Assembly: GCA_009602735.1 (NCBI GenBank)
Contig: WELA01010214.1
Coordinates: 448,294 to 512,293 of the forward strand
Origin: Mesotaenium endlicherianum
Lineage: Eukaryota; Streptophyta; Zygnematophyceae; Zygnematales; Mesotaeniaceae
Reading direction: 5' to 3'
Length of the DNA stretch: 64,000 bases
In this document: in pieces, positions 41,382-51,080 of the stretch
How the letters are laid out: each line of letters starts with the position of its first letter
Numbering within the stretch: position 1 is the stretch's first letter
Position numbers and translations under genes: made by a program
The notes under the pieces: model-generated
The model's input: the letters and a program-made list of their open reading frames with translations, nothing else
The model's database searches: none
What the model was told of the DNA's origin: nothing

Positions 41382-43020
41382 CTAAAATAACAGGTAGGGA
41401 GGTGCCCCAGCCGCCCGAAGGTGGAACCGTTTCAACGCCCCTTTGGCATTGGTCAATTGGTCCTTAAATTCCCAAGTATCCCCAGAGGCATCGTAACCCT
41501 TCCATCTGACCAGGTATATCATGACATATTTAGATGATCGATGGACAGAGCGAGCGTCTATAATCTCCTCGACCTCATATTCCTCAGGTTCACCTTCCCT
41601 GACAGCGAGGACCTGTTCCAATTGGACAGTTAAGCGACCTGTGTACAGTGTGTCACCTTTGATGTATGGTTTCAGGAAATAGACATTAAAGACTGGGTGA
41701 CCCTTGTATTCCGCTGACATGTTCAGTTTGTAAGCATTGCGACTGACACGGCGCACCACCGAATATGGACTGACCCAGACCGGACAAAGCATTTTCTTGA
41801 CCACACCAGGCAGGTACAGGTGTTGAGAATGCAGTTTGACCAAATCTTCTTTTGAAAATGTTAGCTCTCGACGGTGTTGATTAGCGTATTTTTGTTGATT
41901 TTCCTGGGCTTTGTGCAGATTGTGTTGGACTTCTGACAGGGTGTCAGCAAACTCCTGAGTTAACTGGAGAGACACCGGATTGTCAATGCCCTCAGGGTGA
42001 GTTGAAGACTCCCCTAGCACATCTGAAGGAGACTTAGGGGCTCTACGCAGACTGAATTCAAAAAGAGTTTTTCTCGTTGACGCATGCACCGCACTGTCGA
42101 CCGCAAATTGAATTTGAGGCAACAGGTTATCCGAATTATCTTCTTTTTGGTTGATGTATGCTCTTAGCACCTCTTGCAGAAGTTGATTAGTTTCTTCAGT
42201 TTGCCCATCAGTCTGAGGGTGGTTTGCTGTGCTGAGCTCTTCAGAACTCAATGGTAAATTTTGAGTCTCTGTCTGAGATAATATTGGGGGGTTGCCCATG
42301 TTGGCGTACTATATGGTTGTAGAACTTTCTCGCAATTTTGAGTGCAGTTACTTTGACAGTGGAGGGGATGAAAATGACCATTTTTGTCAGTTTATCCACT
42401 ACTACCAATATAGAATCATGCCCATTGGCGATTCTCGGTAGTGTTACCACCCAGCCCATGGATATTGTTTCCCTGCGTCCAGCTGGGATGGGTAGTGGTT
42501 GTAATAGCCCCCCGGATGGTGTGTGCCTAGACTTATTCTTTTGACAATGATCACAGGACTTAACATATTTCAAGACCTCCCGAGGCAACCCCGCCCAGTG
42601 ATAATGTTTCGCCAGTTTGCCAACAGTTTTGGCCTGCCCTAAATGTCCACCTAGTAAAGTGTAATGTGCTTGACTCAGTAAGAGTGACCTTATATCCAAG
42701 TTATTAGGAATGACCAGCTTCAATCCGCCTGAAGTGGCTTTAATCACCCAGACCCCTCCCTTTAGCCTGTACCCGAGTGCAGTAGCAGGAGACACACCAT
42801 CAGTGGGGCTGGGCTCAAATGTTGGGTCAAAAAGGTAGGCTTTCCTAAATTGTTCCAGGAAGGACATTTTCACCTTTAGTGAAGTGAGTGCATAAAGGAC
42901 TTTGTCTATAGCATGTTGACTAAAGTTCCTTTGTTGCAAGTCCGGTCTTCTAGAGAGTACATCAGCAAGATTCAACTTCCCTGGTTTGCAGTTGATCTGG
43001 ACTTGAAACTGCTCCAGCAT
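41382..43020 (-). pseudogene. pol: RNase H tail, integrase and chromodomain of E7
   Basis: 43020-42241: RNase H tail, intact zinc finger ([13 protein letters not shown], then [11 protein letters not shown]), MGWVVTLP (first catalytic Asp replaced by Gly) and NIISDRDSKF. 42299-41382: TDGQTEETN with the Glu, VWVSPYSVVRRVSRNAYKL and the chromodomain YLVRWKGYDASGDTWEFKD. Two long frames overlap at 42241-42299 with one frame change. Confidence 0.86.
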
Positions 43021-43026
43021 CTGGCT

Positions 43027-44193
43027 CTAGCGGTTGTCCCTCCTCGACAGCTTGGACTTCTTCTGAAAGCGAGTAAGAGCTAGATGATCTGTAATGACCT
43101 TAAAAGCTTTACCATGTAAGTATGCTCTCCACTGTTTGAGCACATGAATGATAGCAAGCAGCTCTTTATCATGCACAGAATAGTTAATTTCAGCTGGGTT
43201 GAATTTCATAGACTCATACAGAAGAGGGTGCCACTCCTGCTTCACATTACCATCCTTTGTGGCTTTCTCAGCAGGCTGCAACAAAATAGCACCCATGGCA
43301 AAGTCAGAAGCATCAGTAACCACCTGCACAGGTTTGCTGGGGTCATACACAGCTAAGACTGGGGCAAAACAGAGACCATCTTCAAGGGTCTGGAAGGCAG
43401 CCTGCTGCTCTTCCTCCCACACATACCCTATGTCTATCTTAGTAAGGTCAGTCAATTTACTGGCTTTTGTAAAATGATTCTCAATGAATTTCCTGTAATA
43501 GTTAGCCAACCCGAGGAAGGATCTAACTTCCGAGACAAACTGTGGTATCGGCCAATCCCTTATGGTCTGAACTTTCTTAGGATCCACACTAATGCCTTCT
43601 CAATTGACAATGTGGCTCATGAATTCAATACTTTCCTTAAAGAAATCACACTTGCTCATTTTAGCATATAACTGATATCTTCTCAGGGTGTCCATGACTG
43701 TTTTTAAGTGCTCAGCATGCTCAGATTCATTTTTAGAGAAAATTAAAATATCATCCAAGAAGACTTGCACAATCTTATCCAAGTAAGGCCTGAAAATGTT
43801 ATTCATAGCACCCATGAAGGTTGCAGGAGCATTAGTCAGTCCAAATGGCATCACATTAATTTCATAGTGCCTATAACGTGTGCAAAAGGCAGTCTTGTGT
43901 TGATCTCCCTCAACAATTGTGATTTGATGATAACCACTCTTGAGATTTACCTTATTGAACACTTCAGCACCAGACAGGATATCAAGCAAGTCCTCGATGC
44001 TGGATAAAGCATACCTGTTCTTTACTGTAATTCTGTTAAGAGCCCTGTACTCCATACACATTCGCGTACTACCATTCTTGTTCTTAACAAATAGGATAGG
44101 TGCGCCATAAAGTGATTTACTGGGGGAAATATAACCATTTTCCTCCAGCTCTGCAATCTGTGTTTTCAACTCTTTGCTCTCCACATAAGACAA
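43027..44193 (-). pseudogene. pol: Reverse transcriptase and RNase H of E7
   Basis: 44193-43600: [13 protein letters not shown]-type start, [47 protein letters not shown] and VFLDDILIFSKNESE with both catalytic Asp present. 43587-43027: connection and RNase H with [31 protein letters not shown] and [10 protein letters not shown], all three acidic residues present. One stop or shift near 43593 separates them. The best-preserved RNase H among family A copies here. Confidence 0.88.
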
Positions 44194-44480
44194 GCGATAG
44201 GTGCGTTGCCAAGGTGGCTGACTCCCAGGTAATTAATCAATCTTGTGATCTACTTCCCTCTTAGGGGGCAGTCCTGGAGGCATATTAAAAACATCAGTAT
44301 ACTGAGCAACAATCTTTGCAGCAGTGGAGTGCTCCGCATGGCTCACCTTTTTCTCAACCACTTCTTCAAGTTGAGGAGGTACCTTTTTTAGCAGCAGACA
44401 GAATATTTTGTCTTCCTTCTAGTTCCAACTTTCGATGAACTCCATTGCATTCAGCAATTTGCATCCTCCTGGAAGCCATG
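44194..44480 (-). pseudogene. Protease-RT linker fragment of E7
   Basis: Minus strand encodes pieces of the conserved linker ([14 protein letters not shown]-type, about 44380) with a stop at about 44234. Similarity to other copies ends at about 44480. Confidence 0.65.
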
Positions 44481-44604
44481 CTGGTTGCGTCACAAATTTG
44501 CCATGCTTGATGTTTTAGGCGATAAGCATGCTAACGCTTCTGGACCATTGAGTCATGTAGGATGGGAGTCAAACCACTTTAGAGGCTGCTATCAATATTA
44601 CACA
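44481..44604. other. Short unassigned stretch between E7 and hAT remains
   Basis: No similarity recognised; may be upstream transposase sequence too decayed to read. Confidence 0.3.
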
Positions 44605-45058
44605 TAGAGCATTTGCCGATCAAGCCAGAGCTTGATTTTTTTATGACAATGCATTGCGTTCAATGTTGCCAATGACTTATCATATTTATAAGCATTTAGG
44701 ACTGTCGTTAAGGTCGGTCTTGGGTACATGCCTCCTAAAGTTGACCGCTTGAGAACTGTTCTGGTGGACAAAGAAGCTGCTGTTACAGACAAGCAAGTGG
44801 CGTAATTCATCGAGAGAGCTCGAGTCAACAAGTTCACGGTGACGTCAGATGGGTGGATGGACCACACAAAGAGACCCCTCATTAACTTCATGGCTGCTTC
44901 TCCTAAGGGCGAGATCTTCTTGAAGGTGGTCAACATGGAGAATATGACGAAGAGTGCGGCGTACCTTGCTGCCTTGTTTCGCAAGTTCATTGACCAACTT
45001 AGAGCCGACAACATTCTTCAAATTTGTACAGATTCAGCTGCTGTTTGCAAGGCTGCAG
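44605..45058 (+). pseudogene. hAT transposase, coding block A (DUF659-like)
   Basis: The plus-strand frame with codon starts at 44653 encodes AFRTVVKVGLGYMPPKVDRL, a stop at 44803, then FTVTSDGWMDHTKRPLINFM, FRKFIDQLRADNILQICTDS and AAVCKAAG. This is the DUF659 region found in many plant hAT transposases, with TSDGW at the first catalytic Asp and CTDSA at the second. Stops at 44689 and 44803 and an indel near 44653 show decay. GCAG/GTAATG at 45058 looks like a splice donor. An N-terminal BED finger is not visible; it may have been lost upstream where E7 begins. Confidence 0.82.
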
Positions 45059-46590
45059 GTAATGTACTACTTTTGCAACTACTTTTGCAAGTAATTGCGC
45101 AGGTTCTTTAGCTTAGTAGAGGTGGCATATGCTTTATATGTATAAACTATTTTTGTTGTGTTCTGCGCCTTGCTGTGTGTGCTCCTACTTGTCTACTATG
45201 ATTTTGTATGTGTGGGGGTGCTGGTTGTTTATACACACTTTGTGTTACTCTGTGTTCACGCACAAGTGTTTTTGTTGCTGTCTGCTCCTTGCTGTGTGAC
45301 CGTCTGCTATTCATTATGTGCTATGATTCTGTATGTTTGTAGATCCTGGTTGATTGTATTCTTTGTTGCTGTGTACCGTCTGCTTCTAATTGTGTTGCAT
45401 ATATCTACAATACACATGTTTTACTGTGCTTGTCATAAGCTTTCCTGCCTGCTGGTGTGTGGTGTCTAATGTCAATTGTGTTATGTGAGCTTAGGTCTCA
45501 GTTAAGTGCTGCGTGCTATTACTTGTTTTTTCATGGACATTGCTCTCAGGTGTCTGCCGTGTGTAATTTTTGTGTTTTTTGTGCTTTCCTGATGCTCCCT
45601 GCCGTGTGCTCGTTACAATTGGTTTTTCTTTGTTATGTTACTGCTATGTTCTGTGGTGTGTGTGCTGTTTTCTGTAGTTAATCTATCTGCTTTGCTTCCT
45701 CTTGTGTGCTGTTTGCTTTTCATTGTATGTTTATTCATTGTGTACTCTGGTTTGCTTGTGTAGGTGCTGTCTGATTTTTGTTGTTTATCCTGGTTTGCTT
45801 GTTGTTGTGCCATCTGGAAGTTCTTTAATTCTTCCTTGTCTGTCTCCTCTTGCTTTGTGCTGTCTGTTACTAACTGTGCTGGTTGGGGAGTTGGCACACA
45901 ATGGCGTTTGCATGCCACAGCTATATTCTAATTGTGTTCTGTGTGCTCAGATATCAGTTAAATGTTGCGTGCTAGTGCTTGTATTTCTTAAAGGCATTGC
46001 TCTCAGGTGTCTGCCGTGTGTACCTTTTTGTGTGCTTTGTACTTTCTTGATACTCCCTGTCTTGTGTTCATTGCAGCTGGTTTTTTTTGGTTATTTTCAT
46101 GCTGTGCTCTGTGGTGTGTGTGCTGTTTGCTTTTGCTCGTATGTTTTGCTTTGCTCCCTCTTGTGTGCTGTCTGCTTTAATTCTCTATTTTTCATTGTCT
46201 ACTCTGGTTTACTTGTGTGGATGCTGTCTGATCTTTGTTGTCTATTCTGGTTTGCTTGTTGTTGTGCCATCTGCAAGTTTTTCCATTATTTCGTGTATGT
46301 GTCTGCTCTATGCTTAGGGTTGTCTGACATCGATTAATGCCTGTGCTGATTGGGGCCACAATGGAGTTTATTTGCCACAACTGTGTCAGATCTGTCTAAC
46401 TCCTACTTTATTGTGCTCCCTGGTGTGCGTTGTGCACTATTGAGAATCTGCCCCGTACTATCTGCTCTCTACTGCTTGTGGTGCCACAGCTTTGTTATGC
46501 ATTATGATGTTGTGAGTATCATGTATGTGTTGCTCCATAATTTTTTGTTTCTTTTACTTATTAGTGCATGTGTATCTCATTTTGCAAGCA
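45059..46590 (+). other. Probable hAT intron 1 with GT/TTG-rich diverged tandem repeats
   Basis: T- and G-rich DNA. A block of about 450 bp (about 45470-45920) recurs next to itself (about 45930-46380), both containing TGCTCTCAGGTGTCTGCCGTGTGTA and a TGTGCTGTTTGCTTTT-type end. Cys/Val/Leu-rich open frames here are by-products of this composition. Confidence 0.6.
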
Positions 46591-46605
46591 AACTCATTAA
46601 AGTGG
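46591..46605 (+). pseudogene. hAT coding block B, first 15 bp before the 10.4-kb insertion
   Basis: These bases join in frame to 57007 when the insertion and one AGTGG copy are removed, giving Ile-Lys-Val before EYPHITW. AGTGG (46601-46605) is the left target-site duplicate. Confidence 0.7.
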
Positions 46606-47323
46606 TGTAATGAATCAGTATATTAGAAAATGAATATTCATTTAAATATAATAGTTAATTAAGTTCAACCTACTGAACTTTATGTAGTATTGAGTCTGCT
46701 GGACTTTATATAATTATCAATTTAAGGACTCAGCCAGAAGCAGCAAGCTGAAGCCAACTTAAGCCAGCTTGCTGACACATCCTTTGACAGCCAGCTGACT
46801 TCCGTACTCGGTAGCAGCGAATTGCCTCGATATGCATCTAAGTGTGGTATGCTAGATGAATGACCAGATGACATCCCTATGATGCATGGCGATTCGGGAT
46901 GATGGGAGATGGCGGTGGAATTGATTAACCGAGGTCCTACCAACGTGATTAACTCCCGGGTAGGCGGTGCCATCGCACTGGCCGTTGAACAGTAAACTCA
47001 TTCCATGTACATAAGCTAGGCATTGCTCTTGAGTTCGGCATTCGGAAACGAGGCCAACTTTCTGATACAACTTACTGAGAGAGATCTGAATCCAAGGCGA
47101 GAAGCCATTGATACGCACTGTCTTCCAACCTTGCTTATGTACGAGTTTACTGATTGCATTATTGATGCTAGTTTACTTGCATTTGACTTACGAGCATTAT
47201 TCACTGCTAGTGTGTTGTCCTTTGCTGTTAAATCAATTAACAGAAAATACCATAAAGATTACTTGCTGATATATAGATCTTTGTTAATTGTTAATCGCCT
47301 ATTTGGTAAGTCGATTCATTTCA
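46606..47323 (+). repeat. 5' LTR of outer element in E8 (718 bp)
   Basis: TGTAATGAATCAGTATATTAG to TCGATTCATTTCA. Shares TATGTAGTATTGAGTCTGC with the right-hand LTR but not with the middle LTR. Confidence 0.9.
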
Positions 47324-47324
47324 G

Positions 47325-47340
47325 TGGTATCAAAGCGGTT
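47325..47340 (+). promoter_or_regulatory. Primer-binding site of outer E8
   Basis: TGGTATCAAAGCGGTT starts one base inside the LTR; tRNA-iMet type. Confidence 0.78.
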
Positions 47341-47372
47341 ATCATAGTCTTCTTTGTATGGTAAGGACAAGG

Positions 47373-48055
47373 TCACAAACTAGCAACTCCCGAGACATGG
47401 AGAACCAGGATAACGAGAATGTCAAAAATCAGGCGGAAAGCCATGTAGCGGGAACCTGTACCTATTCTGAAGCAGTGGCAGATACTGCAGCTATAGAGGC
47501 TGCAGATGAGGCAGGTGCTATTGCCGTAGTCGCAGCACAACAAGCTGAGGAGGAGAGAGCTAGATTAGAAGCTGAACAATCAGCAAAAGCCGCTGAAGAT
47601 ACAGAAAGGAGGGAACGACAGCCAACTGACGAGCGCACTGTCGAAGAACTTATGGCATCAAGGGCCAATATTATGAACCCACAACCTGCTGTACAACTCA
47701 ATGTACCCCTAGGTCAAATTTGTGACCGGCTTAATGCGGCAGGAATTGCTGCTGCAGGAGCGAGAGGGACTCTTGAGGACACTACTCAGCGAGTAGATGC
47801 CACTGCTGCTGCTGCATTTGCTAGACTGCCACCTCAGAGTGTAGACTTGGGAGCATTGTTTGTTCAATTGCAGTCGCAAATGGCGACCATGTATCAGTCC
47901 CAACAAGAGGACAAAAGAATCATAATGTCTCGACTGCGAGGCAGAGACCAACTGGGTTCTCAAACCACTAGTGGTGGTGGCAGAGGGCCTAGTAAGCCCA
48001 AGCCGAAACCTCCCCAGGACTATGATCGTGAGGGAAACAGAAACTATTACCTGAT
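47373..48055 (+). pseudogene. gag: gag N-terminal part of outer E8, cut by LTR insertion
   Basis: The open frame begins MVRTRSQTSNSRDMENQ (ATG 47358 or so), continues through the Ala/Glu-rich coiled region (AAQQAEEERARLEAEQSAKA) and LPPQSVDLGALFVQLQSQM, and stops being gag at CTGAT 48051-48055 where a new LTR begins. Uninterrupted for 230 residues, so the breakage is due to the insertion. Confidence 0.84.
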
Positions 48056-48776
48056 TGTAATGAATCAGTATATTGGTTGACATAATATTCATTTAAATAA
48101 TATAGTTAAATAAGTTCAGCCTGCTGAACTCTAGTTAATGATCAGCCTTCTGGACTTTATATTTTATATCAGTTTAATGACTCATCCCGAAGTAGCAGGC
48201 TAAGGTCACCTTAAGTCAGCTTGCTGACACATTCATTGACAGCCAGCTGACTTCCGTACTCGGTAGCAGCGAACTGCCTCGATATGCATCTAAGTGTGGT
48301 ATGCTAGATGAATGGCCAGATGACATCCCTATGATGGATGGCGATTCGGGATGATGGGAGATGGCAGTGGATTTGGTTAACCGAGGTCCTACCAACGTGG
48401 TTAACTCCCGGGTAGGCGGTGCCATCGCACTGACCGTTGAACAGTAAACTCATTCCATGTACATATGCTAGGCATTGCTCTCAAGTTCGGCATTCGGAAA
48501 CGAGGCCAACTCTCTTGTACAGCTTACTGAGAGCGATCTCGATCCAAGGCAAGAAGCCATTGATACGCATTGTCTTCTAACCTTGCTTATGTATGAGTTT
48601 CCTGATTTGCATTATTGATGCTAGTTTACTCGCATTTGACTTACGAGTATTATTCACTGCTAGTGTGTTGTCCTTTGCCGTTTAACCAGTTAACGAAAAA
48701 TACCATAAAGATTACTTGCTGATATAAAGATCTTTATTAATTATTAATCGCCTATTTGGTAAGTCGATTCATTTCA
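48056..48776 (+). repeat. Middle LTR of E8 (721 bp)
   Basis: TGTAATGAATCAGTATATTGG to TCGATTCATTTCA. U3 has TTCAGCCTGCTGAAC and lacks the TATGTAGTATTG variant of the outer LTRs. TGGTATAGGAGCAGTT (48778-48793) follows as primer site. Confidence 0.88.
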
Positions 48777-48810
48777 GTGGTATAGGAGCAGTTACCACAG
48801 TCTTCTTTGT

Positions 48811-50320
48811 ATGGTAAGGACAAGGTCTCAAACTAGCAACTCCCGAGACATGGAGAACCAGGATAACGAGAATGTCGAAAACCAGGCGGAAAGCCATGTA
48901 GCGGGAAACCGTACCTATTCGGAAGCAGTAGCGGATACTGCAGCTAGGGAGGCTGCAGATGAGGCAGCTGCTATTGCCTCAGTCGCAGCTCAGCAAGCTG
49001 AGGAGGAGATAGCCAGACTAGAAGCTGAACAAGTAGCAAAGGCCGCTGAAGATATACAAAGGAGGGAAGGACAGCCAGCTGACGAGCGCACTGTTGAAGA
49101 ACTTATGGCATCAAGGGCCAATGTTCTGAACCCACCTCCTGCCGTACAACTCAATGTACCCCTAGGTCAAATACGTGACCGGCTGAATGCGGCAGGAATT
49201 GCTGCTGCAGGAGCAAGAGGGATTGTTGAGGACACTACTCAGCGAGTAGATGCCAATGCTGCTGCTGCATTTGCTAATCTACCACCCCAAAATGTAGACT
49301 TGGGAGCATTGTTCGTTCAGATGCAGTCGCAAATGGCGACCATGTATCAGTCCCAGCAGGAGGACAAAAGAATCATAATGTCCCTACTCCGGGACAGAGA
49401 CCAACTGGGGTCTCACACCACTAGTGGTGGTGGCCGAGGGCCTAGTAAGCCCAAGCCGAAACCTCCCCAGGACTATGATCCTGAGGGAAACAGAAAATAT
49501 TACCTGATCAAGTTTCTCGCGGATGTTGAGCAGTGGATGGAGAACTACCCATAATTGCAAGATTACAAGAAGGTCAGGCACACTGGTGCGCTACTGAAAG
49601 GCAGTGCCGCAGACTAGTGGCTATACTGGAAAGGAGAGCGTAAGGCTCAGCAACTCGGTGACCCTACGTGGGTAGAGTTTGTCGAGAAGTTGCATGAGAA
49701 GTTTGACGTCATCAACCAGCAGGAGAAAGCTATCTATGCGATGATCTCCCTGACGCTGAAGCAGACCACTTCAGTNGCTGAAGCAGACCACTTCAGTTGC
49801 TAAGTTTGCTCAAAAGTTCCAGGAGGTCATGATGAAACAGCAAGACTTGCCAGAACGGTATAGGATAGCATACTTCATGTATGGCTTGAAATCCGAAGTC
49901 TCTGGTCATTTTGCTGAGAAGAAGTATGAGAAACTAGCTGACTTGATCCAGGATGCTGATGCCTGGAATCAGCAGCAATTCAATCACAAGCGTCAGAGTA
50001 ATTCTTTGGTGTCTAAGATTGTCAAAAAGCCCCACGGTTCCTACAATGTAATTGAAGGAGACCAGGCTGAGGATGATCAGGGTGATGAATATGAGNAGTA
50101 TGAGTATGAGTATAATGCTATACAGTCGAGAGGTAGAGGTGGTTTCTCTCGAGGCGGCTATGGAAGAGGTGGTGGTAGGACTAAGCCGAGACCAGCCTCA
50201 GCAAAATCCACTTGCTACCATTGTCAGCAGTTGGGCCACTACAGAGAACAGTGTCCAGTCAAGCACCTTCCGAAGGTCGAGAGAAAAGACCAGCCTTTAA
50301 AAGACAGCAACAGTCAGTAA
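48811..50320 (+). pseudogene. gag: gag of inner E8 element
   Basis: ATG 48811 (MVRTRSQTSNSRDMENQ). Ala/Glu-rich coiled region to about residue 110; LPPQNVDLGALFVQMQSQM near 49280-49340; capsid-like core with LLKGSAAD and WLYWKGERKAQQL (49590-49660); FAQKFQEVMMKQQDLPERYR (49804-); Gly/Arg-rich SRGRGGFSRGGYGRGGG (50119-); CCHC knuckle CYHCQQLGHYREQC (50212-50255); Lys-rich end, stop TAA 50318. Stops at 49552 and about 49615, and a 22-nt tandem duplication containing an N (49755-49798) that shifts the frame. Gag would package element RNA. Confidence 0.88.
50296..50302 (+). promoter_or_regulatory. Slippery heptamer T TTA AAA, gag-pol of inner E8
   Basis: In the gag frame codons read CCT TTA AAA GAC. 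A -1 slip on TTA AAA gives TTT AAA AGA CAG, the open pol frame that leads to protease. The gag stop lies 16 nt downstream. Confidence 0.7.
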
Positions 50321-51080
50321 TCCAGTCTACTGACTGTGAGAATGCTAGAGATAGTGAGTCGTCACTAGCTGCCCTCGTAGCAGGTATTATGGGTCCTGCT
50401 GAACTGGATTCACTATGCATGCCTGACAACCAGATAAAGGAGACCATCAGCAATATAGACGTCCAGAGAGTGCACACTCTGGATGCTCTTGTTCCACCTG
50501 ATGTCCAACATTTCTTTGCTAAGTCAGGAGAATAATGCAAAAGTCAGGAAGAGACAGGTCCCCCTATCCTACTGCATTGCAAGATTGCAGGTCGGAAGAT
50601 GAGGGCATTTGTTGACGGAGGTGCGTCACATACTTTTATCCACAAGGACTTAGTTAAGCGGCTAAGGCTGCCTACTGTCACCCAAGGGAACAGGAAAATA
50701 TTCCTTGGAGATGCTTCAAGTATCCCGGGAGGAGTTATAACCAAGCCTATTGAGGTCCAGTTAGGTTCTGGCATTGCAGTTCTAACTGAAACGCTTACAT
50801 TTAAGGTACTCAACACTGGCTTTTATGATCTCGTGCTAGGCAAGTCCTGGCTTCACATACATCGAGCTGAAGTGTGTTGGTGCAGAGGTACAGTTAAAGT
50901 GAGAGGAGCTAGTGATGGGCAAACTAACTTGGCACCCACCAGTGCTCTTCCTCTTGTCCTGTATGAATGGCAAATGAAGGAAAAGAAGAGGCTTCTAGAA
51001 GGATGCAAGTTGCTGAATGCAATGGAGTTCGTCAAAAGTTGGATCGAAAGGAAGACAGAATGTCCTGTCTGCTGCTAAGA
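50303..51080 (+). pseudogene. pol: Linker and aspartic protease of inner E8
   Basis: Pol frame after the slip: FKRQQQ, then SLAALVAGIMGPAELDSLCM, a stop at 50533, then MRAFVDGGASHTFIHKDLVK (50599-) with DGG at the active site, VLTETLTFKVLNTGFYDLVL and GKSWLHIHRAEVCW. Retropepsin would cut the Gag-Pol polyprotein. A 1-nt change near 51043 shifts into the RT frame, so the protease runs out at 51078. Confidence 0.8.

Larger units (their letters stand above)
38365..44480 (-). mobile_element. Family A chromovirus E7, 5'-truncated
   Basis: Minus-strand copy: 3' LTR (38365-39070), hairpin, ORF3 subtype II, internal polypurine tract, integrase-chromodomain, RNase H, RT and part of protease, ending near 44480 next to the hAT remains. 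Probably inserted into the LTR of E6; the distal target site is lost with the truncation. Confidence 0.86.

Noticed and set aside
45158-46610. Several Cys/Val/Leu-rich open frames up to 211 codons that look like membrane proteins
   Set aside because: They lie in T/G-rich tandem-repeat DNA inside a probable hAT intron, overlap in several frames and have no motif.
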